Shown piece by piece: positions 23,718-31,024 of a DNA stretch of 33,305 bases (position 1 is the first letter of the stretch; each line of letters opens with the position of its first letter). The DNA is from Candidatus Hodarchaeaceae archaeon (GTDB lineage Archaea; Hadarchaeota; Hadarchaeia; Hadarchaeales; Hadarchaeaceae): contig JASEJC010000006.1 of assembly GCA_030016755.1 (NCBI GenBank), positions 1 to 33,305 on the forward strand, given 5' to 3'. Below the pieces are notes generated by a model. The model saw nothing but the letters and a program-made list of their open reading frames with translations. It was not told the DNA's origin and made no database searches. The translations under genes were made by a program, and so were the position numbers.

Positions 23718-23811
23718 TGGTGGGCCCGCGGGGATTCGAACCCCGGACCTTCCGGTTTCTGCCTTCGTGGGCTATCAGCCGAACGCGCTAGCCATGCTGC
23801 GCCACGGGCCC
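23718..23811 (-). tRNA. tRNA-Ile (GAU) with a 16-nt intron
   Basis: Minus-strand cloverleaf with encoded CCA at 23718-23720. Acceptor GGGCCCG pairs with CGGGCCC, discriminator A. D stem GCGC/GCGC, anticodon stem UUCGG/CCGGA, T stem CGGGG/CCCCG with loop TTCGAAT. The anticodon loop is 23 bases. Removing 16 bases (plus 23757-23772) after position 37 gives CU-GAU-AA. CUG pairs with CAG in the intron; the bulges are UAG and AAA, each cut after the second base. GCC/GGC can pair inside the intron. A TATA-like AACTTAAAAC lies about 30 bases upstream, near 23838-23847. Confidence 0.92.
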
Positions 23812-23910
23812 CGAGACCAATTCTGCCGCGAGACGTTTTAAGTTTTCTTGAGGCCGATAGCTACCGCTAGAGGTGTGAGCAGCCCAAAAATCTCGTCCAC
23901 TCAAACGAAC

Positions 23911-24087
23911 TTATGGGCCCCTTCTCGGTCCTCGGCGCTTTGCCCAGCAGTCCCTGCAGTAAACAGGTCTGCCCTCGGTCGGCTTGAAGGGAACCTCGCA
24001 CTCGGCACCGCAGTCGGAGCAGGTTGCCTTGTGCATCTCGCGCGGTCCGAACCTTCTCGGCCCACCGAACCTTCCGCCATATGCCAT
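23911..24087 (-). CDS. small CxxC-x17-CxxC zinc-ribbon protein
   Basis: A 58-residue gene, easily missed because of its size. The protein starts MAYGGRFGGPRRFGPRE, a Gly/Arg-rich arm, followed by a ribbon with cysteines at 23, 26, 44 and 47 (CSDC, 17 residues, CRDC), and an extra Cys at 30. The conserved VPFKPTEGRPVYCRDCW segment marks the CxxC-x17-CxxC domain known from many archaeal and bacterial small proteins of unknown role, sometimes linked with nucleic-acid binding. ATG 24087 is preceded by AAAGGAGAA, a strong ribosome site. It lies upstream of tRNA-Ile on the same strand. A different minus frame over this region lacks these features. Confidence 0.82.
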   Translation of the reverse strand: MAYGGRFGGPRRFGPREMHKATCSDCGAECEVPFKPTEGRPVYCRDCWAKRRGPRRGP

Positions 24088-24195
24088 TTTCTATTCTCCT
24101 TTTTTCTCAGACACGGTCCGAAAAAACAATTTTCTTGTTTCTTCTTAGATCTCCCACAGGGAGTCCAACGTATCCTTACTCTACTGGAGTTAAGA

Positions 24196-24207
24196 GTTAT
24201 TAAATAG
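24196..24207 (+). promoter_or_regulatory. putative TATA box of ABC transporter operon
   Basis: GTTATTAAATAG lies about 50-60 bases before the ATPase ATG at 24258, with AGGTG at 24244-24248 as ribosome site. Confidence 0.4.
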
Positions 24208-24257
24208 CGCACGGTTTCTCTTTATGTGAGAAACAGCTGAAAACAGGTGCCTTGATA

Positions 24258-25181
24258 ATGAAGAAAGTAATCGAAGTCGAGAAATTGACCAAAAGATACG
24301 GAAACGTAACTGCTGTTAACGGCATATCCTTTGATGTTTTTCACGGCGAGATATTTTCGCTCGTGGGGCCGAATGGTGCCGGCAAAACCACCACGGTTGA
24401 AATTTTGGAGTGCCTCCGAAAACCCACAAGCGGTACCGCGAAGGTTTTTGGTTTTGATGTGGTACGCGAGGAAAGAAAAATAAAAAGGAGGATAGGGGTG
24501 ATGCCACAAGAATTTAACACCTTTGATCGACTGACCGTGAGAGAAAATGTTGAGCTCGTAGCTAAAATCTATGGTGTAAAAGCGGGTCTAAAACAAACCC
24601 TTGAGAGTTTGGGGTTGTGGGGGTTAAGGGACAAGAAATATGAAGCGCTTTCCGGCGGCATGAAGAGACGTGTAGGGATAGCCATGGCGTTGGTCAGCAA
24701 ACCAGAACTACTTTTCCTTGACGAACCGACCACGGGATTAGATCCCCAAGCCCGCAGGGAACTCTGGGAAACGATAAAGAGCCTCAAAAAAATGGGAGTG
24801 ACGATTTTTCTGACTACCCACTACATGGAAGAAGTTGAAGCGTTGAGCGATAGGGCGTCGATAATTGTAAAAGGCAGGCTGCTATCCACGGGCACTGTTG
24901 ATGAACTCGTGTCGAAGTACGGTGGGGAAATGAAAATAGTCGTGAAGGGCGATAAGCGTGCTCGAGAGATATTAAAAAAATTCACAAAAAATGTGTCCGT
25001 TGATGAAAGCGGTAGCTTCGTCGGCACATTTCAGAGCAGAGAAGTGGTCGCGAGGGCGCTCCTGCCGCTCTACAGGTCTTCTAAAAAATACAAAATCAAC
25101 GTAGTGGAGCCTTCCATGGAGGACGTGTTCCTTCGCGTGGCAGGAGGAAAAATAGATGAAAGGGGCGAACTGATATCATGA
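24258..25181 (+). CDS. ABC-2 type transporter ATP-binding protein
   Basis: Cytoplasmic ATPase (307 residues) of an ABC-2 exporter. It has LVGPNGAGKTTTVEIL (Walker A, ~residue 35), VMPQEFNTFDRLTVRENV (Q-loop), ALSGGMKRRVGIAMALV (signature), LLFLDEPTTGLDPQARREL (Walker B and D-loop), and IFLTTHYMEEVEALSDR (H-loop). A ~80-residue C-terminal domain follows, as in drug or polysaccharide exporters of the CcmA/DrrA type. I prefer ATG 24258 over TTG 24252 for the spacing from AGGTG. The TGA overlaps the permease ATG. Base use is richer in A than in neighbouring genes. Substrate unknown. Confidence 0.92.
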   Translation: MKKVIEVEKLTKRYGNVTAVNGISFDVFHGEIFSLVGPNGAGKTTTVEILECLRKPTSGTAKVFGFDVVREERKIKRRIGVMPQEFNTFDRLTVRENVELVAKIYGVKAGLKQTLESLGLWGLRDKKYEALSGGMKRRVGIAMALVSKPELLFLDEPTTGLDPQARRELWETIKSLKKMGVTIFLTTHYMEEVEALSDRASIIVKGRLLSTGTVDELVSKYGGEMKIVVKGDKRAREILKKFTKNVSVDESGSFVGTFQSREVVARALLPLYRSSKKYKINVVEPSMEDVFLRVAGGKIDERGELIS

Positions 25182-26431
25182 AGAACAGCTCCGTTGTTTT
25201 TGCTGCGCTCAGAAAAAATTGGTTTAGAAGCAAGACTGGCGTATTTTTTTCTTTCCTGTTCCCGGTCATGCTCCTGCTTATCTTTGGCACGGTTTTCGGC
25301 AGTGGCAGAAGTCAAACATACACTTTACACGTTCAGAATCTCGATTTGGTCGGCGGGGAACCAACAGAGCTCTCCAACACTCTGATTAAAATCATGAATT
25401 CCACGGGTAGCTTTGAGATCAAGAACCTTGCCGCTGACGTTGACATCACAGACTACATAGCGGAGCATCCGTCCTTCACTAACTACAGGGTACTCGTGAT
25501 TCCCGAGAATTTTCAGCAAAAAGCGGTGAACAAAAGCATTTACGTTAGGACTGGCGTGATTCTAGATACGCTGAGTTTTGTCATAGAGAATTACGGCTAC
25601 ACGATGACCGAGAATCAAATCGGGTCCATCGAGAACGGTAAGAATATGCTTGAGGCATGGAGAAAAAACATAAGCGCCGAGAATGCTGAAATACTGCTTC
25701 TGACGGACGAGGGGGATACCGCGGCGCCCATCGTGCGAGGTATAATCTATAGCGTAATCAACACATTCAACAACAAGATGATAGGGGCGGAAGCAGTTGT
25801 CGACGTGAGCGAAAATCAATTGACCCAGAGATCGTACAAAGCTGTGGACTATTATCTGCCTGGATACATCGCGGCATTTATCATGACAAATGGAATCATT
25901 GGGGTGACATCCAACACTTCTGAGTTCAGGCGAAATGGGGTGATAAAAAGGTTGACGGCCACACCGCTGCAAAAAAGTTCGTGGATAATGGGGAATTTAG
26001 TGCATCAAGTTCTCCTAGCGTTTATGCTAATGCTCGTGATGATCGCGCTCGGGTGGGTGATATTTGGGGTTCAAGTGATTCCTAGCCCATATGCGCTTGC
26101 GCTGATTTTTATGGGAGCTCTTGTTTTTTGCAGTATAGGTATGGTGCTGGGCGGCGTCCTCAAGGATGTGGAAGCAGCGACCGCCGCCGGTAATGCGATC
26201 GCTTTTCCCATGATGTTTCTCTCGGGGGCCTTTTGGCCGGTGGAAATGATGCCCGGATTTATGCAGGGTGTGGCGAAATGCATGCCGCTTTACTATTTCC
26301 ATGATGGCTTGAGACAGACAATGATTTATCAGAACCCGGCTCAGGCCTTGGTGCCTTTTGTAATCTTGGGGGTTTTGGCAGTAGTGTTTGTCTACCTTGC
26401 GATAAAGGTCACGAAATGGAAAGAATTGTAA
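25178..26431 (+). CDS. ABC-2 type transporter permease
   Basis: Membrane subunit (417 residues) paired with the preceding ATPase. One N-terminal membrane helix (FFSFLFPVMLLLIFGTVFG, residues ~22-41) is followed by a ~185-residue extracytoplasmic domain with several N-linked type NxS/T sites. Five C-terminal helices begin at YLPGYIAAFIMTNGIIGV and include the ABC-2 segment FPMMFLSGAFWPVEMMPGFMQG. This is the YhgE/ABC2_membrane_3-like arrangement typical of drug or lipid exporters. It ends 3 bases short of the convergent tRNA-Ala gene. The cargo cannot be told from sequence. Confidence 0.9.
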   Translation: MKNSSVVFAALRKNWFRSKTGVFFSFLFPVMLLLIFGTVFGSGRSQTYTLHVQNLDLVGGEPTELSNTLIKIMNSTGSFEIKNLAADVDITDYIAEHPSFTNYRVLVIPENFQQKAVNKSIYVRTGVILDTLSFVIENYGYTMTENQIGSIENGKNMLEAWRKNISAENAEILLLTDEGDTAAPIVRGIIYSVINTFNNKMIGAEAVVDVSENQLTQRSYKAVDYYLPGYIAAFIMTNGIIGVTSNTSEFRRNGVIKRLTATPLQKSSWIMGNLVHQVLLAFMLMLVMIALGWVIFGVQVIPSPYALALIFMGALVFCSIGMVLGGVLKDVEAATAAGNAIAFPMMFLSGAFWPVEMMPGFMQGVAKCMPLYYFHDGLRQTMIYQNPAQALVPFVILGVLAVVFVYLAIKVTKWKEL

Positions 26432-26434
26432 AAG

Positions 26435-26531
26435 TGGTGGACCCAGCGGGATTCGGACCCGCGACCTCTCGCTTGCGAAGCGAGCGCTTTCGGCTTGGTT
26501 TTAATCCAATCTACCGCTGAGCTATGGGCCC
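26435..26531 (-). tRNA. tRNA-Ala (CGC) with a 22-nt intron in the D-arm
   Basis: Minus-strand tRNA with encoded CCA at 26435-26437 and discriminator A. Acceptor GGGCCCA pairs with TGGGTCC, giving the G3-U70 pair that identifies alanine. The anticodon loop is TT-CGC-AA on stem CTCGC/GCGAG. The D stem GCTC/GAGC is broken by 22 extra bases (plus 26489-26510) between positions 22 and 23. These form a splice structure: CGGU of the D-loop pairs with GCCG in the intron, bulges AGA and AAA are cut after their second base, and UUGG/CCAA pair inside. The T-loop reads TCCGAAT, with C where position 55 is nearly always U. Confidence 0.88.
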
Positions 26532-26577
26532 ACCAATTTTTTAGTTAGGGATATCTCATTTAATACTTGCTGGAGTT

Positions 26578-27225
26578 TTAACGATCGCAAATGGTGTGCA
26601 TCCCTCCTGACATACGATGTCCATATGCGTTCTGGCACATGCGCAGGAAATGCTCGTGAAGTCTCGTGTCGGGCGTGAGTTCTGGGTGAAATGCTACCGC
26701 GATAAGGTTTTGTTGGCGCACGCCGACTATTTTCCCTTGGAATTTGGCGATGGCTTCAGCGTCCCCCCAGACCTCCTTAACGGCCGGCGCCCGGATGAAC
26801 ACACAGCGGAAAGGTTCCTCACCGAGCAACGGGATGTCGAGATCTACCTCGAATGACTCGCGCTGCCGGCCGAAGGCGTTCCGAACCACCGCGATGTTCA
26901 TGAGCCCGAGGAGCGGCTGCCCCGTCCGCATCACCTGCTCGTCCCCGCGCTTCGCCAGCATGATCAGCCCGGCACAGGTCCCCAGGATCGGCACCCTGGA
27001 CTCCGCGAGCTGCTTGACCCTCTCGAGGGTCCCGGTCCGCTGCATGAGCTTCCCGATGGTCGTGCTCTCCCCGCCAGGGATTATGACCCCATCGACGTCC
27101 TCGAGCTGCTCCGGCTTTCTGACCCAGATGGCCTCTCCTTGGACGCCGAGCTTGCGCATCGCTCGCCGCACTGCCTCCAAATGCTCGCTCACGGCGCCTT
27201 GAAGCCCTATGATGCCAATCTTCAT
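26578..27225 (-). CDS. pdxT: pyridoxal 5'-phosphate synthase glutaminase subunit PdxT
   Basis: Glutaminase that supplies ammonia to PdxS for making pyridoxal phosphate. The 215-residue class I amidotransferase has IGLQGAVSEHLEAV at the start, IIPGGESTTIGKL (~residue 49), LGTCAGLIMLA with the nucleophilic Cys (~82), and VAFHPELTPDTRLHEHF with the catalytic His and Glu (~178). PdxS is not in the window. It is separated from the upstream reductase gene by 29 bases on the same strand. It serves the many PLP enzymes, including LysA here. Confidence 0.95.
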   Translation of the reverse strand: MKIGIIGLQGAVSEHLEAVRRAMRKLGVQGEAIWVRKPEQLEDVDGVIIPGGESTTIGKLMQRTGTLERVKQLAESRVPILGTCAGLIMLAKRGDEQVMRTGQPLLGLMNIAVVRNAFGRQRESFEVDLDIPLLGEEPFRCVFIRAPAVKEVWGDAEAIAKFQGKIVGVRQQNLIAVAFHPELTPDTRLHEHFLRMCQNAYGHRMSGGMHTICDR

Positions 27226-27254
27226 AACGACGCCAGCTTGATTGGGTTATCACT

Positions 27255-27518
27255 TTAACTTTTCACAAATAACCCACATAGGCAATGTCCCATGCGCTCA
27301 AGCTCGTCCTTGTGGTAGGCGCATGGGCAGATGATGGGTCGGTCCTGCTCGGGGTCGCCGGTGATTGCGCGGCAGGGACAGTAGCGGCGGCCAAATTTCT
27401 CCTCGTTGTACAGGAGCCCCCGGATGACGGAGCCGACTGTTTTTTCATCTGGGTTCAGCTGGAAGCCCTGTGATTCCGCGTACCTCCGCATGAACTCCTT
27501 GAGTTGCTTCGCGTTCAT
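27255..27518 (-). CDS. ferredoxin:thioredoxin reductase catalytic subunit
   Basis: An 87-residue catalytic (beta) subunit of ferredoxin:thioredoxin reductase, which moves single electrons from ferredoxin through a [4Fe-4S] cluster to a redox-active disulfide. Cysteine pattern CPCR, then CPCAYHKDE, then CLCGLF matches the family's CPC-x16-CPC-x8-CxC. No alpha (variable) subunit is present, as is usual in archaea and other anaerobes. Its ATG overlaps the glutaredoxin-like gene's TGA, so the two proteins are likely partners. Confidence 0.92.
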   Translation of the reverse strand: MNAKQLKEFMRRYAESQGFQLNPDEKTVGSVIRGLLYNEEKFGRRYCPCRAITGDPEQDRPIICPCAYHKDELERMGHCLCGLFVKS

Positions 27519-27745
27519 GACTTCAAGGCCTCGATGATTTTCTCACGGTTAAAGCCGACGATGATTTTGTCGCCAATTTCAAGTACCGGCACGCCGTTCT
27601 GGCCAGTCTTTTGGATCATTTCAATTGCTGCCGCACGATCTTCCTGCACGTTTACCTCCTCGAACTCGATGCCATGCTGCACCAGGAACTCCTTCGCCAT
27701 CTGGCAGTAAGGGCAGAAGGGTGTGGTGTAGATTTTGACCTTCAT
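27515..27745 (-). CDS. glutaredoxin/NrdH-like thiol oxidoreductase
   Basis: A 76-residue thioredoxin-fold protein with active site TPFCPYCQMAK at residues 8-18 and the cis-Pro segment GVPVLEIGDKII. Length and motif fit archaeal glutaredoxin/NrdH-type redoxins. Coupling to the catalytic ferredoxin:thioredoxin reductase gene indicates it takes electrons from that enzyme and reduces target disulfides. ATG 27745 has AAAGGTGAT upstream. The gene is divergent from the second aldehyde ferredoxin oxidoreductase and shares an AT-rich promoter core with it. Confidence 0.9.
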   Translation of the reverse strand: MKVKIYTTPFCPYCQMAKEFLVQHGIEFEEVNVQEDRAAAIEMIQKTGQNGVPVLEIGDKIIVGFNREKIIEALKS

Positions 27746-27769
27746 ATAATCACCTTTGAGATAGCTGAC

Positions 27770-27782
27770 TTTTTTATAAACG
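27770..27782. promoter_or_regulatory. shared TATA-like box of divergent redox genes
   Basis: TTTTTTATAAACG lies in the 60-base gap between the glutaredoxin-like gene (minus) and the aldehyde ferredoxin oxidoreductase gene (plus). It is the only AT-rich block there and is readable on both strands (TTTATAAAAAA on the minus). Plus-strand spacing predicts transcription starting within a few bases of the ATG. Confidence 0.45.
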
Positions 27783-27805
27783 TTTGCGTTATTGATGAGG
27801 GGTTG

Positions 27806-29638
27806 ATGATGTTCAGCTACGCAGGGAAGCTGTTGTATGTAGATCTGTCAAAAAATTTAATCGAGGCGCGCGAAACCCCAGAACATCTTACGAGAGCATT
27901 TCTGGGCGGCCGCGGCTTGGGTGCAGCGCTCCTCTATCGAGAGCTCAAGACCGGCATCGACCCGCTCTCGCCCGATAACGTTTTGATATTCGCGACAGGC
28001 CCAGCTACAGGGACCCCTATCCCAGCTTGTCCACGCTGGGAGGCCGTTACGAAATCCCCCCTCACCAACATGTACCTGTGCTCTTCAGCCGGGAGCTTCT
28101 TCGGGGCCGAGCTCAAGTTCGCCAGCTACGATGTAGTGGTCATCCGCGGCAGGGCGGAGAAGCCGGTGTGGTTAAACGTGGCGGATGGAAAAGCCGAGCT
28201 TCGTGACGCGGGTGAGCTCTGGGGGATGACCGCTGAGGAGGCCGAGATTGCGATCAGGAAGGAGCTCAAAGATCGGCGAGTCTCCGTGGCCTCAATCGGC
28301 CAAGCGGGGGAAAACCTCGTGAAGTTCGCCTCCATCCAGATCGACATGCGCTCGCTGGGGAGAGGTGGCTCCCTCGGCAGAGGCGGGGCGGGAGCCGTGA
28401 TGGGCTCGAAGCAGCTCAAGGCCATTTCGGTCAGGGGGCACGGGAGATTTGAGGTTGCGGATGATGAAGGGCTGATGATGTTTGTTCGAGAGCTGGTCGA
28501 GGGTATGAAAACCAATGAGCAGGTTCAGTTGTTTTCGCGATGGGGCTCGCCACAGTTTGTCGACCCGGTCAACGAGGCGGGGATTTTCCCAACGCGAAAC
28601 TTCAATGAAGGGTCGTTCGACGGGGCGAAGCGGATAAACGCGGAGGCGATGAGAGGACAGCTCGTCAAGCGCGACACCGCATGCTATGCTTGCACGATTG
28701 CTTCAGGAAAGTACAGCTTGGTCGCCGAGGGGGAGTATGCTGGCACGTTCGTCGAGGGTCCGGAATACGAGACGATATGGGCATTCGGGGCTCAGTGCGG
28801 GGTCGACCGCCTGGATGCGATTGCGGCTGCTAACATGTGGTGCGACCGTTACGGCTTGGACACAATATCAACTGGCAATGTGATCGGGTTCGCGATGGAG
28901 TGCTGCGAACGCGGGCTGCTGGGTAAGGAGGAACTGGATATCAAGTTTGGTGATCACGAAAAGCTGAACACGCTCATACAGATGATAGCTTTTCGTGAGG
29001 GCGTGGGTGACTTGCTCGCCGAGGGTGTGCGTGAGGCCGCGAAGCGAATCGGGCGCGGAGCCGAACGGTTTGCGATGCACGTGAAGGGGATGGAGCTTCC
29101 CGCCTATGATCCTCGCGGCGTATGGGGGATGGCTCTCTCCTACGCCACCGCATGCAGGGGAGGATGTCACCTCAAGGCCTGGACCCTAGCGGACGAGGTC
29201 TTTGCCCCCAAGTTCGACCGGTTCTCGACTGAAGGGAAGGCGAAAGTGGTATTCGACAAACAGAACGCGCGCGCAGTCGTGGATTCTCTGGGGGTCTGCG
29301 TCTTCGGCACGCGGGCGATAGGGGCCGACGAGATGGTCAGGATTCTCGCGCTAACCACGGGCAGGAACCTCACCACTAAGGAGCTGTTGGGCATCGGCGA
29401 ACGGATCTGCAACCTCGAACGGCTGCTCGCGGTGCGGGACGGGATCTCCCGGAAGGACGACACTTTGCCACCGAGGTTGTTCGAGACGTTGCCCGGGCTC
29501 AAGGGGCCGAAGCTGACGAAGGAGCACTTGGACAAAATGCTGGACGAGTACTACGCGCTGAGGGGCTGGGATGCTGACGGAAAGCCCACCCGCGAAAAGC
29601 TGAAAGAGCTTGGCGTGCTAGAGTTGTTAGAGGGTTAA
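27806..29638 (+). CDS. aldehyde ferredoxin oxidoreductase paralogue lacking one cluster Cys
   Basis: A 610-residue tungstopterin oxidoreductase of the aldehyde ferredoxin oxidoreductase family. It has FLGGRGLGAALLY, FATGPATGTPIP, IGQAGENLVKFASIQ, GAGAVMGSKQLKAISV, EGPEYETIWAFG and ICNLERLLAVRDG. The cluster motif reads C293-YA-C296-TIA-S300: the third cysteine is serine, while the distant fourth (C498, SLGVC) remains. A repeated GRGGSL segment near residue 195 lengthens a normally short Gly-rich loop. It is distinct from the intact paralogue at 13353. Start is ATG 27806 or ATG 27809 after GAGGGG. One base separates it from the phosphohexomutase gene. Confidence 0.9.
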   Translation: MMFSYAGKLLYVDLSKNLIEARETPEHLTRAFLGGRGLGAALLYRELKTGIDPLSPDNVLIFATGPATGTPIPACPRWEAVTKSPLTNMYLCSSAGSFFGAELKFASYDVVVIRGRAEKPVWLNVADGKAELRDAGELWGMTAEEAEIAIRKELKDRRVSVASIGQAGENLVKFASIQIDMRSLGRGGSLGRGGAGAVMGSKQLKAISVRGHGRFEVADDEGLMMFVRELVEGMKTNEQVQLFSRWGSPQFVDPVNEAGIFPTRNFNEGSFDGAKRINAEAMRGQLVKRDTACYACTIASGKYSLVAEGEYAGTFVEGPEYETIWAFGAQCGVDRLDAIAAANMWCDRYGLDTISTGNVIGFAMECCERGLLGKEELDIKFGDHEKLNTLIQMIAFREGVGDLLAEGVREAAKRIGRGAERFAMHVKGMELPAYDPRGVWGMALSYATACRGGCHLKAWTLADEVFAPKFDRFSTEGKAKVVFDKQNARAVVDSLGVCVFGTRAIGADEMVRILALTTGRNLTTKELLGIGERICNLERLLAVRDGISRKDDTLPPRLFETLPGLKGPKLTKEHLDKMLDEYYALRGWDADGKPTREKLKELGVLELLEG

Positions 29639-29639
29639 A

Positions 29640-31001
29640 ATGCGCAGGAAAAAGCTCTTCGGCACTCGCGGGATTCGGGGACCGATAGCGACAAAGGTGA
29701 CCCCAGAGTTCATGCTCAAGTTGGGCGGGGCCCTGGCTGATCACGTCGGCGGGGGCAAGGTGGTAGTGGGGCGCGATGTTCGGACCTCCAGCGAGATGCT
29801 TACGTGCGCCTTCACCGCTGGCCTGCTTTCTGGAGGATCTGATGTCATTGACATAGGCATCGCTCCCTCGCCCTGCATCGCGTTTACCGTCCGGACACTC
29901 GGCGCCAGCGCGGGGGCGGTGATAACAGCCTCCCACAACCCCCCACCCGACAACGGGATTGCCTTCTACCGCTCAGATGGTACGGAGTTCCTCCTGGAGG
30001 GCGAGCTGGCAATAGAAGAGATAGTGCTCGGGCAGGGTCCAAGGCGCGCGAGCTGGGATGCAATTGGGCGTGTTCAGCACCACAATGCAATCGCCCCATA
30101 CCTCGCGGCCATCAAGCGGTCGGTCAAGGTCAAGCGGGGGTTGAAAGTGGTGGTGGACTGTGCAAATGGTGCGGGATCCCTTGTGACACCCCAGCTACTT
30201 CGAGAGCTTGGCTGTAAAGTGGTCACCCTGAACTCTCACCTCGACGGACACTTTCCTGGACGCCCATCGGAGCCCCAACCTTGGAACTTGGGAGACCTCA
30301 TGCGCACGGTGCGGGAGGTGGGCGCAGACCTCGGGCTGGCTCATGATGGGGACGCCGACCGAGTAGCGGCGGTGGACGAGCGCGGAAACTTCGTCAAACA
30401 CGACGCACTAATCGCCCTCTTCGCCGAGCGAGCAGTCATGGCGAGCAAGGGCGGTTCGGTGGTCACCAGTGTGAACACTACGGCGGCAATCGAGGAGGTG
30501 GTGGCGAGGGCAGGTGGGAAGACCTTCAGGACTGGTCTTGGCAACTTCACCGCGGTCATGCTTGAACACAAAGCATGTTTCGCAGGAGAGCCTGGAAAGC
30601 TAGTCTTCCTTGAGTTTGGACCGTGGGCGGACGGGATCTTTGCGGCAGCGAAATTGATCGAACTCGTATCGGCGGATCGGAAGCCGCTGTCAAAAATCCT
30701 AGCAGAGAGAGTACCAGACTTCCCCATGTATCATGAGGACTTTGCGTGCCCGGATGAGCGGAAGGCTGAGTTCATGCGGGGGATGCGCGAGTATATCCTC
30801 AAGAACGTGGACGAGGTGCGGGACGTGCTGGATGTCGATGGGGTGAGGGTGAATCGCAAGAACGGAAGTTGGATCTTGGTGCGGGTGTCGGGGACCGAGC
30901 CAAAGGCAAGGTTAGTCGTCGAGGGGCGCACCAAGGAGGAGCTAGAGCGGCTCAAGAAGATTGGGCTCGAGGGCGTCCGCAGGTTTCTAAAAAGCAAGTG
31001 A
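29640..31001 (+). CDS. phosphohexomutase (phosphoglucosamine/phosphomannomutase family)
   Basis: Alpha-D-phosphohexomutase of 453 residues that moves phosphate between C6 and C1 of a hexose, feeding UDP-GlcNAc or mannose activation. Four domains are seen: FGTRGIRGPI at the start, TASHNPPPDNG with phospho-Ser near residue 98, LAHDGDADRVAAV (metal site, ~235), a sugar-binding loop GEPGKLVFLEFGPWADGI (~319), and RVSGTEPKARLVVEGRT (phosphate site, ~425). The sugar loop differs from the usual GEESGH, so whether glucosamine, mannose or glucose is the substrate stays open. It begins 1 base after the preceding gene, so the two are probably co-transcribed. Confidence 0.9.
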   Translation: MRRKKLFGTRGIRGPIATKVTPEFMLKLGGALADHVGGGKVVVGRDVRTSSEMLTCAFTAGLLSGGSDVIDIGIAPSPCIAFTVRTLGASAGAVITASHNPPPDNGIAFYRSDGTEFLLEGELAIEEIVLGQGPRRASWDAIGRVQHHNAIAPYLAAIKRSVKVKRGLKVVVDCANGAGSLVTPQLLRELGCKVVTLNSHLDGHFPGRPSEPQPWNLGDLMRTVREVGADLGLAHDGDADRVAAVDERGNFVKHDALIALFAERAVMASKGGSVVTSVNTTAAIEEVVARAGGKTFRTGLGNFTAVMLEHKACFAGEPGKLVFLEFGPWADGIFAAAKLIELVSADRKPLSKILAERVPDFPMYHEDFACPDERKAEFMRGMREYILKNVDEVRDVLDVDGVRVNRKNGSWILVRVSGTEPKARLVVEGRTKEELERLKKIGLEGVRRFLKSK

Positions 31002-31024
31002 TGTGCAAAATTTTAGGTGGTAGT

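Noticed and set aside
23901-24212. 103-residue minus-strand frame
   Set aside because: Out of frame with the zinc-ribbon gene, which has the cysteine motif and ribosome site; this frame has neither.
24190-26434. Integrative element with tRNA attachment sites
   Set aside because: No direct repeat of the tRNA-Ala or tRNA-Ile 3' end was found at the other side, and there is no integrase; only base composition hints at transfer.
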